A stretch of 64,000 nt of DNA from Microbulbifer sp. TB1203 (GCF_030997045.1 NZ_CP116899.1:4736001-4800000), one strand, 5' to 3'; positions 1-9,281 are shown, numbered from the stretch's first letter. Numbers and translations: made by a program. Notes: a model not told the origin generated them from the letters alone.

Positions 1-328
1 TGGCGATGGTGTTCTGCAGTTCGTATTCCAGGATATCGCGGCTGATGCGCTGTTGTTTGTCGAGGGACTCGCTGTCGAGGCGGCGCAATTTTTCGATGGT
101 GGCCTGGGCTTTTTGCAGGCGCTGTTGCTGCGCCGCGGCGCTCACGTCCGGTAGGCGCCTGTCGTCCTCCACTTCGCGTCCAATGCTGTAAGCCCGGGCC
201 GGGTCGTTCTGCAGTTCGTATTCGTACCAGCCGTCGATGATCTGCTGGAGTTCCATGGCCGGTGCCGCGGTGCTCAGGCTGTGGAACAGCAGTGGGAGCA
301 GGGCCAGGCAGAGACGGAGTCTGTACAT
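1..328 (-). CDS. DUF885-like exported protein, N-terminal part only
   Basis: Only the first 109 codons lie in the window; the gene runs off the left edge. The ATG at 328 follows an AGAAGAAAG ribosome site and opens a clean Sec signal peptide: basic MYRLR, a leucine-rich core, likely cleavage near residue 24. The following WYEYEYELQNDPARAY-type stretch, a glutamine-rich helix and the KQQRISRDILEYEL segment resemble the start of DUF885 proteins. These are exported proteins of unknown substrate whose full-length members carry an HExxPGH-type motif further on, which cannot be seen here. It begins 15 bases after the nhaC stop on the same strand, so the two are probably co-transcribed. The family call is moderately sure; no function is claimed. 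Confidence 0.6.
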   Translation of the reverse strand, partial: MYRLRLCLALLPLLFHSLSTAAPAMELQQIIDGWYEYELQNDPARAYSIGREVEDDRRLPDVSAAAQQQRLQKAQATIEKLRRLDSESLDKQQRISRDILEYELQNTIA

Positions 329-343
329 TCTTTCTTCTCCTTT

Positions 344-1804
344 TTAGTTTGGCCTGATATCGCGCCCGTACAGGGGCGCCGTGCGTGGGGTTACCGGTTT
401 CGCTTCATCTGCCCCGCCGCGCCAGATCGCGATACCCGTGTAGCCGTAAAGGGCGGACAGGGCCAGCACCAGCAGGTGGTACCAGAGAAAGGGCAGGTAG
501 TGCAGGGTGCCGACGCCGAGGGTGGTGGCCATAAACACACCACCATCGGACCAGGGCACCATGGGCGTGGTAATGGTGCCGCCGGCCTCGGTGTTGCGGG
601 ACAGCACGCGGCGGTCTATGCCCTGGCGCAGGTAGTTCTGTTCTGTGAGGGTGCTGGCGGTGATCAGCGAGACATAGGCTGCGCCACCGAAAAAGTTGCC
701 GAAGAAGCCGCCGAGCAAAGTGGACAGGGTCAGGCGCCCCGGGCTGTCGGCCCAGTGCAGGAAGCGCCGGCAGATCACCTCCAGCAGGCCTATCTGCTTC
801 ATCAGACCGCCGAGGCCGAGGGCGAACAGGATCAGTACTATGACCCCGAGCATGGACTCGATGCCGCCGCGGTTGAGCAGGGTGTCGAGGAATTCCGTTT
901 CCGAGTGCAGCGCGCTGCCGTAGTAGGTGCTGTTGATCGCGTCGAGGGGCGGTTCCTGCTGGAAGAGCACGGCCCAGACGGCACCGAGGGCGGCGCCGAA
1001 ACTGATCACCGGTATCGAGGGGTAGCGTTTCAGCAGCAGGCCGATCACCGCCGCCAGCGGCAGCAGCATCGGCCAGCCGATATTGAACTGTTTCTGCAAT
1101 GCGGCCATGACCTCATCGGCGCGCGCGGTGTCGGCGTCGCCGGCGGTATAGAAGAGCCCCGCGGCGAGGAACAGCAGAGCAGCGCCGGCGGCGGCCGGCG
1201 CGCTCACCCAGAGCATGGACTTGATGTGCTCCACCAGGTCCACCTTGCACAGGGAGGCGGTCATCACCGTGGTGTCGGACAGGGGCGATAACTTGTCTCC
1301 CACGTAAGCGCCGGAAATAACCGCGCCCGCCACCAGCGGCAACGGCATGCCGAAGCTGTGGCCGATACCGATCATCGCGATACCCGCAGTGCCGGCGGTG
1401 CCGAAGGAAGTACCGGTGGCCAGGGAGGTGACGGCGCAGATCAGGAAGGCCGCGGGCAGGAACAACTGCGGGCTCATCAGCGACAGGCCGTAGTAGATGA
1501 TACTGGGCACTATGCCGCCCAGTATCCAACTGCCGATCAGCGCGCCCACGGCGATCAGCACCAGCACCGCCTCCATGCCGCTGTGTATACCGTCGATCAG
1601 GCCCCGCTGCAGTGCCGCATAGCTGTGACCGAGGCGCAGGCCCAGGGCGATGGCGATAAACCAGGCAGTGAACAGCGCCAGTTGGATCGGCAGCGCCAGC
1701 AGGTTCAGGAAGACGTAGATGGTGGCGATCAACGCGACGGTGAGGGCGGCGACCTCCAGGCCACTGGGCAGGCGGGCTTGCGCCGATGATGACGGGAGCA
1801 TCAT
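344..1804 (-). CDS. nhaC: NhaC-family Na+/H+ antiporter
   Basis: 486 residues, the usual size for NhaC antiporters, which exchange cytoplasmic Na+ for protons at the inner membrane. About a dozen hydrophobic segments are visible. The conserved core is clear: the TSLATGTSFGTAGTAG loop near residues 125-140, GDKLSPLSDTT near 170, and a second GG-rich half with FGNFFGGAAYVSL. Two adjacent ATG codons (1804, 1801) follow GGAGAACCC; either could be used. The gene is followed after 15 bases by the DUF885-like gene. The alternative is a dicarboxylate or malate-lactate antiporter of the same family, which motif reading cannot exclude. Confidence 0.85.
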   Translation of the reverse strand: MMLPSSSAQARLPSGLEVAALTVALIATIYVFLNLLALPIQLALFTAWFIAIALGLRLGHSYAALQRGLIDGIHSGMEAVLVLIAVGALIGSWILGGIVPSIIYYGLSLMSPQLFLPAAFLICAVTSLATGTSFGTAGTAGIAMIGIGHSFGMPLPLVAGAVISGAYVGDKLSPLSDTTVMTASLCKVDLVEHIKSMLWVSAPAAAGAALLFLAAGLFYTAGDADTARADEVMAALQKQFNIGWPMLLPLAAVIGLLLKRYPSIPVISFGAALGAVWAVLFQQEPPLDAINSTYYGSALHSETEFLDTLLNRGGIESMLGVIVLILFALGLGGLMKQIGLLEVICRRFLHWADSPGRLTLSTLLGGFFGNFFGGAAYVSLITASTLTEQNYLRQGIDRRVLSRNTEAGGTITTPMVPWSDGGVFMATTLGVGTLHYLPFLWYHLLVLALSALYGYTGIAIWRGGADEAKPVTPRTAPLYGRDIRPN

Positions 1805-2050
1805 AGTGGGTTCTCCGGAGCAGCAACTGATTGTTTTTATTGTGTATTACTTTGCATGCAAAATAACTATTTGTTAAGCACAATAGGAACAATGTTGGGA
1901 GGTGTCAACCGGTTTGGGATGGGCGGATACGAGGAAAGCGGCCCCGGGTTCCCGGCGGGAAAAATCTTTCTGCTATGTCGATTGCGGACCCGTCTGTCCG
2001 ACTAGGGGGTACAAACTCAAACAAATACCGACCTCAACGGAGAAATAGAG

Positions 2051-2464
2051 ATGTCCAAAAAGATTTTTGTAAACCTGCCCGTCGCTGACCTGGGAAAATC
2101 CATCGAGTTCTTTTCCCGGCTCGGATTCGACTTCAATGCCCAGTTTACCGACGAAACTGCAACCTGCATGGTTATCAGCGACAGTATTTTCGTCATGCTG
2201 CTCACCCGTGAGAAGTTCAGCAGCTTTACGCCGGGTATGGAGATCTGTGACACGGGCAAGAGCACTGAGGTGCTGATCTGCCTGTCCGCTGACAGCCGGG
2301 AAGAGGTCGATGCATTGATCAGTAAAGCCACCGCAGCGGGCGGCAGCGCGTTCAGAGAGCCTGAAGACCACGGTTTTATGTACGGCCGCGCTTTTCGGGA
2401 CCTGGACGGCCATATCTGGGAAGTTGTGTGGATGGACCCCGCTGCGCTGCAACAGGCCGGTTGA
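2051..2464 (+). CDS. VOC (glyoxalase/bleomycin-resistance) family protein
   Basis: 137 residues forming one vicinal-oxygen-chelate module of two beta-alpha-beta-beta-beta halves. It begins with IFVNLPVADLGKSIEFFSRLGF and ends with the typical YGRAFRDLDGHIWEVVWMD, which carries the last metal-ligand-type acidic position (the E of WEVVW). Proteins of this size usually work as dimers; substrates range from methylglyoxal adducts to antibiotics and cannot be told from sequence. The ATG follows CGGAGAAATAGAG. It stands alone, facing the leftward 2OG oxygenase gene. The family is sure, the substrate unknown. Confidence 0.8.
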   Translation: MSKKIFVNLPVADLGKSIEFFSRLGFDFNAQFTDETATCMVISDSIFVMLLTREKFSSFTPGMEICDTGKSTEVLICLSADSREEVDALISKATAAGGSAFREPEDHGFMYGRAFRDLDGHIWEVVWMDPAALQQAG

Positions 2465-2517
2465 CCGGCGGCTTACGAAACCTTTCCTGCAGGCAGGAGT
2501 TCTGCCGGGAAAGGTCC

Positions 2518-2859
2518 TCAGCTTCGGCGAACCCAGCCGAGGCTGAGCACATACCGTGTGCCCGATTGCACTTTGCTGACGGAGTGCTCAGATATATCCG
2601 GGTGGAAATATTTTATTCGCGGGCTTTCATAGATCGGCGAGTCACATAAAAACTCTCCACCTGCCTTCGCTTTCTTAACCACGATATTGAGCCGGTAGTG
2701 TCTTCCGGATTTCACAGGATCCGTGTGCGGTGGAATACATATCCCTTCCCTGAATCGCAGCAGGTAGAGGTCAAAGGGGATTGGCCAGCGTGCCGCCAGA
2801 AGAAGTAATTTCTCGTAGCCGGTATTCTGCCTGCCTTTCTCCCAGCGCCAGAATTTCAC
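2518..2859 (-). CDS. Small 2OG-Fe(II) oxygenase-like protein
   Basis: 113 residues with the double-stranded beta-helix signature of 2-oxoglutarate/Fe(II) oxygenases: H45-T-D47 (in PPHTDP), distal H92 (SEHSV) and R102 (GTRYVLSLGW), which would bind the 2OG carboxylate. RLNIVV and GGEF between them are also typical. The GTG start at 2859 lies one base after the LysR stop (TAAAGTG), with GGGAGAG overlapping the end of lysR, so the two are translationally coupled. It is short compared with most family members (about 180-220), yet all three metal ligands are present. Substrate unknown. Confidence 0.7.
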   Translation of the reverse strand: MKFWRWEKGRQNTGYEKLLLLAARWPIPFDLYLLRFREGICIPPHTDPVKSGRHYRLNIVVKKAKAGGEFLCDSPIYESPRIKYFHPDISEHSVSKVQSGTRYVLSLGWVRRS

Positions 2860-2860
2860 T

Positions 2861-3754
2861 TTACTCTCCCAAACGATCCGTTAAAAACTCCACAAACCGC
2901 CGCACCCGCACCGGTCTGGGCCCCGTACCGGGATACACCGCATTCAGCGGTGCTGAGCTGCCCTGCCAGTCTCTGAACGCCGGCTCCAGCCTGCCGGCCT
3001 CGATATCCCCGCGCACATCCAGCTCGCTTTTATAGGCCAGGCCGGCGCCGTCCAGCACCCACTCGCGCACCAGTGCGCCGTCGTTGCAGATGCGGTCGCC
3101 GCTCACTTCCACCACCACGGTTTCGCTGCGACGCTGGAAAAGCCAGCGGCGATAGGGCTGGCCCTGACTCAGGTAGATGACACAGTTGTGGGCAAGCAGG
3201 TCCTGGGGATGGCTTGGCCGGCCGTGCCGTTCAAAATATTCCGGGGCGCCCACCACCAAGCGGCGGTTGGCCATCACGCGGCGCGCCACCAGCGCCGAGT
3301 CCGGCAGTTCGCCGTAGCGCAGGGCGAGATCAAGGGGTTCCGAAACCAGGTCGCGCATCGTGTCGCCGACCAGCAGGGTGAAGCGCACCTGCGGGTGCAG
3401 AACCTGGAATTCGTCCGTCAGCGGACGCAGCCACTGGCGGGCAAAGTCCACCGGCGCGGTCAGGCGTATCTCGCCGCTGACGTCGGCGCAGTCGCGGTGC
3501 ACCGACTGCCGGGCGTCTTCCAGCAGCGCCAGCGCGGGGGCGACCCGCTCGCGAAACAGCAGTCCCTCCGCGGTGAGGCGCAGGCTGCGGGTATTGCGCT
3601 CCACCAGGCGCACCTTCAACTCCTTTTCCAGCCGCTTGAGGCTCGCGCTGGCCGCCGCCGGGGTTCGCTCCAGGCTGCGCGCGGCGGCGCTCAGTGAGCC
3701 CAGCCGGGCGGCTTCGACAAACAAGCGCAGGTCGTTGAGATTGGACATCTTCAA
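2861..3754 (-). CDS. LysR-type transcriptional regulator
   Basis: 297 residues, the standard LTTR length. An N-terminal winged helix-turn-helix (residues 3-62, with LGSLSAAARSLERTPAAASASLKRLE) is followed by a periplasmic-binding-like effector domain from about residue 90 (GEIRLTAPVDFARQWLRPL). It belongs to the CrgA/DmlR-like branch. It is transcribed away from the MFS-SDR genes that begin at 3854; the 99-base shared gap probably holds the operator, so these are the likely targets. The 2OG oxygenase gene follows directly. Effector unknown. Confidence 0.85.
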   Translation of the reverse strand: MKMSNLNDLRLFVEAARLGSLSAAARSLERTPAAASASLKRLEKELKVRLVERNTRSLRLTAEGLLFRERVAPALALLEDARQSVHRDCADVSGEIRLTAPVDFARQWLRPLTDEFQVLHPQVRFTLLVGDTMRDLVSEPLDLALRYGELPDSALVARRVMANRRLVVGAPEYFERHGRPSHPQDLLAHNCVIYLSQGQPYRRWLFQRRSETVVVEVSGDRICNDGALVREWVLDGAGLAYKSELDVRGDIEAGRLEPAFRDWQGSSAPLNAVYPGTGPRPVRVRRFVEFLTDRLGE

Positions 3755-3853
3755 ATTTTGTTTGAAAGTGTTTTATAGATTGCGCTAATTATCAGCTCCG
3801 TCCCGCGACATCACAATAGTGCGCATCGAGTCACCCATGAGAAGGAGCAAACT

Positions 3854-5071
3854 ATGATTGAAGCTGTCGGCAAGGCCCCGCGCCTGCCGTTGGCACTGCT
3901 GGCGCTCACCGCCGGCGCCTTCGGTATCGGCGTCACCGAATTTGTGATTATGGGCCTGTTGCTGGAAATGAGCACCGACTTGTCGGTGTCCATTCCCGCA
4001 GCCGGCATGCTGATTTCCGGCTACGCTCTGGGGGTGGTTTTGGGGGCGCCGCTGATGACCGCGCTGACCGCCGTCTGGCCGCACAAACGTACGCTGCTGG
4101 TGCTAATGGCGGTTTTCACCCTGGGCAATGCCGCCTGCGCCCTGGCACCCGGCTACGAAATCCTGATGCTGGCGCGGGTGGTGACCGCCTTTGCCCACGG
4201 CACATTTTTCGGTGTGGGCTCCATTGTCGCCACCGGCCTGGTGGCACCGGAAAGAAAAGCCTCGGCGATCGCAATCATGTTCACCGGCCTGACGGTGGCA
4301 AACATTCTCGGCGTGCCCTTCGGTACCTGGCTGGGGCAGGCGTTCAACTGGCGCGCCACCTTCTGGGCGGTAACCCTGGTGGGACTGATGGCCCTGGCGG
4401 TGATCGCGCTGTTTGTACCGGGGGACCGGTCCGCACCTCCGGCGCCGGACTGGCGCGCTGACCTCCGCGCACTGGTGCGGGCGCCGGTGTTGCTGGGTCT
4501 GCTGACCACAGTGCTGGGCTTCGGCAGCATGTTCGTGGTGTTCACCTATATTGCTCCCATCCTCACGCAGATCAGCGGTTTTGCCGACGCAGCAGTGTCG
4601 CCGATCCTGCTGGTGTTCGGCGCCGGGCTGATCGCCGGCAACCTGCTCGGCGGGCGTCTGGCGGATCGCTGGCTGGTGCCCTCGGTTATCGGCAGCCTGC
4701 TGGTGCTGGCGGCGGTGTTGGGTCTGATGACTTTTGCCGTGCACAGCAAAATTTTCGCAGTGATTTCTGTTGGCCTATTGGGTGCCGCCGCCTTCGCCAC
4801 CGTGCCGCCGCTGCAGATGTGGGTGCTGTCCAAAGCCGAGGGGGCCGGCCAGAACCTGGCTTCCAGTTTCAATATCGCCGCGTTCAATCTGGGCAACGCC
4901 ATCGGCGCCTGGTTGGGCGGCGCGGTGATCGATTCCAACCTGGGGTTGCACGCGCTCGCCTGGGTGGCCGCGCTGGTGCCGCTGGCCGCCACTGTTACCG
5001 CGCTGTGGAGCTTGCGGCTGGAAAAATCACCGGTAATTACTACTCAACCTGTCCATGCGGATAAGAACTGA
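3854..5071 (+). CDS. MFS drug/sugar efflux transporter (AraJ/YdhP-like)
   Basis: 405 residues with about 12 membrane segments. The first carries FGIGVTEFVIMGLL, diagnostic of the AraJ/YdhP branch of the DHA1 drug:H+ antiporters; ISGYALGVVLGAP and GALxG-like turns follow. The ATG follows GAGAAGGAGCAAACT. It is divergent from the LysR gene and 12 bases ahead of the SDR gene, whose ribosome site lies in that gap, so the two form an operon. It is clearly related to the MFS protein at 7363 (same opening motif, same length, same fold order), so this stretch holds two paralogues. Export of a small organic substrate is likely; the substrate cannot be named. Confidence 0.85.
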   Translation: MIEAVGKAPRLPLALLALTAGAFGIGVTEFVIMGLLLEMSTDLSVSIPAAGMLISGYALGVVLGAPLMTALTAVWPHKRTLLVLMAVFTLGNAACALAPGYEILMLARVVTAFAHGTFFGVGSIVATGLVAPERKASAIAIMFTGLTVANILGVPFGTWLGQAFNWRATFWAVTLVGLMALAVIALFVPGDRSAPPAPDWRADLRALVRAPVLLGLLTTVLGFGSMFVVFTYIAPILTQISGFADAAVSPILLVFGAGLIAGNLLGGRLADRWLVPSVIGSLLVLAAVLGLMTFAVHSKIFAVISVGLLGAAAFATVPPLQMWVLSKAEGAGQNLASSFNIAAFNLGNAIGAWLGGAVIDSNLGLHALAWVAALVPLAATVTALWSLRLEKSPVITTQPVHADKN

Positions 5072-5083
5072 ATAGGAGCTTTT

Positions 5084-5878
5084 ATGAAAATCGATCTTTC
5101 CGGAAAAACCGCCGTTGTATCCGGCTCCACCCTGGGTATCGGCTTTGCCATTGCCTGGGGCCTTGCCGAATGCGGCGCCGCGGTGGTGATCAACGGCCGC
5201 AATCAGCCGGGAGTGGACGACGCGGTCGCCACGCTGAAGAAGGATTTTCCCGATGCCGAGGTGCGCGGTGTGGCCGCCGACCTGGGCACCGCAGACGGTT
5301 GTGCGGCGCTGGTCAAGGCCGAGCCCACGGCGGATATTCTGGTCAACAACCTGGGTATCTACCAGCTGCAGGATTTTTTCGAAATACCCGACGAGGAGTG
5401 GACGCGCTTTTTCGAAGTGAATGTGCTCTCCGGGGTGCGCCTGTCCCGGGCCTATCTGCCGGGGATGCTGGAAAAGAACTGGGGACGGGTGATTTTCCTC
5501 TCGTCGGAATCGGCGCTGAATATTCCCGGGGACATGATCCACTACGGTTTTACCAAAACCGCCAACCTGGCCGTTTCCCGCGGCCTCGCCAAACGCTTAG
5601 CCGGCACCGGGGTGACCGTGAACGCGGTACTGCCGGGACCGACATTGTCCGAAGGCGTTGGGGAAATGCTGGAGGAGGATGCGAAAATGGCCGGCGTGTC
5701 GATCGAGGAAGCCGGTGTGAACTTCGTGAAAGAGGAGCGCTCCAGTTCCATTATCCAGCGTCCGGCGACGGTAGAGGAGGTGGCGAACATGGTGGTTTAC
5801 GCGGTCTCGCCCCAGGCTTCCGCCACCACCGGTGCGGCCCTGCGGGTGGACGGGGGCGTGGTGGAGACCATCGCCTGA
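5084..5878 (+). CDS. Short-chain dehydrogenase/reductase
   Basis: 264 residues, classical SDR length. Cofactor site G14-STLGI-G20, NNLG at 88-91, catalytic serine near 140-141 and Y154-x3-K158 are all present. The C-terminal DGGVVETIA is the normal SDR ending. The ATG at 5084 follows AATAGGAGC. It sits 12 bases behind the MFS gene and 22 before the SGNH hydrolase, probably in one unit controlled by the divergent LysR regulator. An NAD(P)-dependent oxidoreductase; the substrate is unknown. Confidence 0.85.
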   Translation: MKIDLSGKTAVVSGSTLGIGFAIAWGLAECGAAVVINGRNQPGVDDAVATLKKDFPDAEVRGVAADLGTADGCAALVKAEPTADILVNNLGIYQLQDFFEIPDEEWTRFFEVNVLSGVRLSRAYLPGMLEKNWGRVIFLSSESALNIPGDMIHYGFTKTANLAVSRGLAKRLAGTGVTVNAVLPGPTLSEGVGEMLEEDAKMAGVSIEEAGVNFVKEERSSSIIQRPATVEEVANMVVYAVSPQASATTGAALRVDGGVVETIA

Positions 5879-5900
5879 CAATGACAACGGAGAATATTTG

Positions 5901-7163
5901 ATGGAATTTAATAAACACAGTGCCCCGCAGCGCCGTTTTCTTGGCCTGCTCCTGGTCTGGATGTTTTTTGCCGTATCGCTGGCGCAGGCCTCAGGGGAAA
6001 GCGAAGGAAACTGGATTGCCACCTGGACCGCCAGCCCGCAGCCGCGCTGGAACGGCGACTTCGCCCTGCCCACCAATACCCCCTTCCACCTGTGGAACCA
6101 GACTCTGCGCCAGGTGGCGCGGGTTAGCATTGGCGGCGAGAGGGTGCGGGTGGTGCTGTCCAACAAGTACGGTTCCCGGCCCCTGCGCATCGGTGCCGCA
6201 CACCTGGCGCTGGCCGGCGATGAATCGGAGGTTGTCCCCGGCTCTGGTCACGCGTTGGCATTTTCCGGTGACAAGTCGCCGATGATTCCGGCGGGTGCCG
6301 AAGTGGTCAGCGACCCGGTGGAGCTGGCGGTGACGCCACTGCAGCAACTCGCGATCAGTGTCTTCCTGCCCGAGCCGACGCCGCCGGAAACCTTTCATTG
6401 GGACGGGTTGCAGACTGCCTATATCGGTGCGGGCAACCAAGTGGACGCTCAAGAGATAGAAGCCCCGGAAACGACCAATACGCGGATTTTCCTCAGCGGC
6501 ATCCTGGTGGATGCTGCTGAGGAAGCGCGCACGGTGGTGGCTTTCGGCGATTCAATCACCGATGGCAATGCCTCCAGCCTGAACGCCAACCACCGCTGGC
6601 CGGATTTTCTCGCCGCGCGCCTGACGGAGAAAAATATCGCGGTGGTCAACGGGGGCATTTCCGGCGCGCGCCTGCTCGACAACATTATGGGAGAGAATGC
6701 CCTGGCCCGTTTCGAGCGGGACGTATTGGCCCAGCCGGGTGTAGAGACCGTTATTGTTCTGATGGGAATCAACGATATCGGCTGGCCGGGCTCGGCACTG
6801 GCGCCGGAGAAAAAAGTTCCCGCTGCGGAGCGGTTGATCGCCGCCTATCGGCAGTTGATTACCCGGACACATATTCGCGGTGTGCGGATTATCGGCGCCA
6901 CCCTGACGCCCTTCGAGGGCGCCCTGGACCAGTCCCCGATGGCGGGTTACTACTCCGCGGAAAAAGAAAAGGTGCGGCGGGCGGTCAACCATTGGATTCG
7001 CAGTTCCGGGGAGTTCGACGGGGTGATCGATTTCGATGCGATAACCAGGGACCCGAAGCGCCCCTCCCGTTTCCTGCCCGCCTATGACTCCGGCGACCAC
7101 CTGCATCCGGGAGACGAGGGGTACCGGGCGATGGCGGAGTCGATCGACCTTCGGCTGCTGTAA
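5901..7163 (+). CDS. Secreted SGNH/GDSL hydrolase
   Basis: 420 residues from the ATG at 5901 (ACGGAGAATATTTG in front). This start gives an immediate signal peptide cleaved near AQA-SGE, so the longer reading frame upstream is rejected. Residues 30-200 form a jelly-roll-like N-terminal domain; the SGNH domain follows with AFGDSITDG (nucleophile Ser218), the GGISG and MGINDIG blocks, and D399-x2-H402 (DHLHPGDEGY). This architecture is that of exported esterases of the rhamnogalacturonan acetylesterase/lipase-GDSL-2 type. It follows the SDR gene in the same direction. An ester or acetyl-polysaccharide substrate is likely. Confidence 0.85.
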   Translation: MEFNKHSAPQRRFLGLLLVWMFFAVSLAQASGESEGNWIATWTASPQPRWNGDFALPTNTPFHLWNQTLRQVARVSIGGERVRVVLSNKYGSRPLRIGAAHLALAGDESEVVPGSGHALAFSGDKSPMIPAGAEVVSDPVELAVTPLQQLAISVFLPEPTPPETFHWDGLQTAYIGAGNQVDAQEIEAPETTNTRIFLSGILVDAAEEARTVVAFGDSITDGNASSLNANHRWPDFLAARLTEKNIAVVNGGISGARLLDNIMGENALARFERDVLAQPGVETVIVLMGINDIGWPGSALAPEKKVPAAERLIAAYRQLITRTHIRGVRIIGATLTPFEGALDQSPMAGYYSAEKEKVRRAVNHWIRSSGEFDGVIDFDAITRDPKRPSRFLPAYDSGDHLHPGDEGYRAMAESIDLRLL

Positions 7164-7362
7164 CAAAAACGCCACACCGGACAAAAACAGACGAAGGCTC
7201 TCCCGTCTCTGTTTGCGACGTGGTAATTTCCCGCCCCCCCAATCGAGCAGCTCATCCCCTCCTGTTGGGGGGTGATGACAGGCTGGCACAAATATCGCAA
7301 GAATGTTGCGGAATTGGGTCCGCGCTTTTCGCCGTTGTTCACTCCGATGTAAGGAATTCCAG

Positions 7363-8601
7363 ATGTCCTCCCCGTCTCCCGCTATTCCCGCTATACCCGT
7401 CGCGCTCGACGAGCGTTCCGGCGCCGCCTCCCGTTCCGGGCTGGCCGAATTCGCCCTGGCCCTGGGCGGTTTCGGTATCGGCACCAGTGAATTTGTGATT
7501 ATGGGCCTGCTGAACCGGGTGGCCACCGATCTGAGCGTTGCGCCACCGGATGTGGGCTATGCGATCAGCAGCTATGCCCTGGGGGTGGTGGTGGGCGCGC
7601 CGATTATTTCCGTGCTGGCCGCGCGAGTGCCGAGGCGGGCGCTGCTGATTGTTCTGATGATTGTCTTCGCCCTGGGCAATATCGCCAGCGCGCTGGCGCC
7701 GGGCTTCTGGTCCTTCGTGGCGCTGCGTTTCGTCGCCGGCCTGCCCCATGGGGCCTATTTCGGCGTGGCCGCGCTGGTCGCCGCGGCGGCGGTGGCGCCG
7801 CACCAGCGGGCGCGGGCGGTGGCGCGGGTGATGAGCGGCCTGACGGTGGCGATTCTGATCGGCGCGCCACTGGGCACCTGGGCCGGCAACCTGTTCGGCT
7901 GGCAGCTGGCCTTCACTGCGGTGGGTGCCATAGCGCTGCTCACCGCGCTGCTGGTGTGGTGCTTTGTGCCGGTGCAGCCTCAGGACCCGGAGGCCAGTCC
8001 GCTGCGCGAGCTGTCGGCGCTGCTCAAGCACCGGGTACTGTTTACTCTGGGGATTGCCGGGGTCGGCTTCGGGGGCATGTTCGCTATTTTCAGCTATGTG
8101 ATGCCGACCCTCACCGAGCAGGCGGGTATGGCCGAGTCCCTCGGGCCGCTGGTACTGGCGCTGTTCGGAGTGGGCGGGATCCTCGGCAATCTGATCGGCG
8201 CGCGGGTGGCGGACTGGGATCTGCTGCGTGCGATTCCGCTGATTCTGATCTGGTGCGCCGCGGTGCAGGGGCTGTTTTACTTCGCCGCCAATACCCTGTG
8301 GCTGGGGATGTTGTTCGTCGGCCTGGTGGGGACCAGCATGGCCCTGGGCGCGCCGCTGCAGACGCGGCTGATGGACGTGGCCGAGGGTGGCCAGACCCTG
8401 GCCGCCTCTCTCAATCATGCAGCCTTTAACCTGGCCAACGCGCTGGGCGCCTGGCTGGCCGGTGTGACGGTGAAGGCCGGTTTCGCCTGGTCCTCCACCG
8501 GGCTGGTGGGCACGGTATTGGCTCTCGGCGGCCTGCTGGTGTTTTTTGCCGGGCGCTGGGTGGAAAAACGTGGCGGCGGGGTGGTGCCGGTGAGCGGTTG
8601 A
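7363..8601 (+). CDS. MFS efflux transporter, paralogue of the 3854 gene
   Basis: 412 residues from the ATG at 7363, chosen because TAAGGAATTCC lies just before it; 20 extra codons upstream have no signal. The first membrane segment reads FGIGTSEFVIMGLLNRVATDL, nearly the same as in the MFS protein at 3854, and SSYALGVVVGAP follows. Twelve membrane segments, AraJ/YdhP-like DHA1 branch. A 199-base gap separates it from the SGNH gene, so it probably has its own promoter. Small-molecule export is likely; substrate unknown. Confidence 0.85.
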   Translation: MSSPSPAIPAIPVALDERSGAASRSGLAEFALALGGFGIGTSEFVIMGLLNRVATDLSVAPPDVGYAISSYALGVVVGAPIISVLAARVPRRALLIVLMIVFALGNIASALAPGFWSFVALRFVAGLPHGAYFGVAALVAAAAVAPHQRARAVARVMSGLTVAILIGAPLGTWAGNLFGWQLAFTAVGAIALLTALLVWCFVPVQPQDPEASPLRELSALLKHRVLFTLGIAGVGFGGMFAIFSYVMPTLTEQAGMAESLGPLVLALFGVGGILGNLIGARVADWDLLRAIPLILIWCAAVQGLFYFAANTLWLGMLFVGLVGTSMALGAPLQTRLMDVAEGGQTLAASLNHAAFNLANALGAWLAGVTVKAGFAWSSTGLVGTVLALGGLLVFFAGRWVEKRGGGVVPVSG

Positions 8602-8776
8602 TCGGCCGTGGCCAACAGGCGCTGCATCTTGTCCCGGTAGCAAGGAAAGACGTTAGAAGCCCTGCGGGAAAGAGAGCCTGTGCCACACTGATTTACCAAC
8701 TCTGTTCAGCGGAGCGATGTTGGATCAGGTGCCGGCTCCATTGCCGGCGGGACTAAAACAGTCAAAGGAGCAACTT

Positions 8777-9097
8777 ATGAAGGCCATCACCCGTGAGGAT
8801 CTGGAACGTATGAATGAAACCCAAAAGGAGGATTTTGTGCTTATCAATGTCCTTCCCCGGGAAGAATTCAAAAAGGAACATATCCGCACTTCCATCAACA
8901 TTCCCCAAGACAGCGAGGACTTCGTCGAAACAGTGGAAAAAGTCGCCGGTGGCAAGGACCGTGAAGTGGTAGTGTATTGTGCGAACTTCGACTGCCCTGC
9001 TTCGCCGGAAGCCGCCAAAAAACTGGACAAGGCCGGGTTTCGTCATGTCCTCGACTATGAGGGCGGTACGGAAGACTGGATGGAACACCACCACTAA
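8777..9097 (+). CDS. Single-domain rhodanese-like protein
   Basis: 106 residues from the ATG at 8777 (CAAAGGAGCAACTT in front). One rhodanese domain: DFVLINVLPREEFKKEHI (a variant of the VDVR-E motif with Asn-Val in place of Asp-Val), SINIP, then the active-site loop VVVYCANFDCPAS with catalytic Cys68, and the closing YEGGTEDW. The loop CANFDCP differs from the commoner CxxGxR type. Such proteins carry persulfide sulfur between partners. It stands alone between an MFS gene and the convergent MDR gene. Confidence 0.8.
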   Translation: MKAITREDLERMNETQKEDFVLINVLPREEFKKEHIRTSINIPQDSEDFVETVEKVAGGKDREVVVYCANFDCPASPEAAKKLDKAGFRHVLDYEGGTEDWMEHHH

Positions 9098-9210
9098 ATA
9101 ATTTCACTGTCCGGATAAGCAGGTTGCCTGACCGGATAGGCCCAGCGGCAGTCTCGCTCAATCACCATTGAAGAAGCGCACTTCGGATACCTGCCCTTTC
9201 TATTCGTGAC

Positions 9211-9242
9211 GGGGCCGGCCTTATTCACACCGGCCCCAAAAA
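9211..9242. other. Stem-loop between convergent genes
   Basis: GGGGCCGG (9211-9218) pairs with CCGGCCCC (9230-9237) around an 11-base loop, followed by AAAAA. It sits between the stops of the rhodanese gene (+) and the MDR gene (-). Neither strand has a U-tract in the right place, so it is not a textbook intrinsic terminator, though it may protect or end transcripts. Confidence 0.4.
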
Positions 9243-9281
9243 TTCAGAGGAAAAATTTCTGCCGCGGGCAGCGCTGGTGAC

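Noticed and set aside
7339..8643. 434-codon minus frame opposite the second MFS gene
   Set aside because: Gln/His/Arg-rich, no family; the MFS frame is unambiguous.
9211..9242. Stem-loop as an intrinsic terminator
   Set aside because: The A-run is on the wrong side for either strand, so only a general stem-loop is reported.
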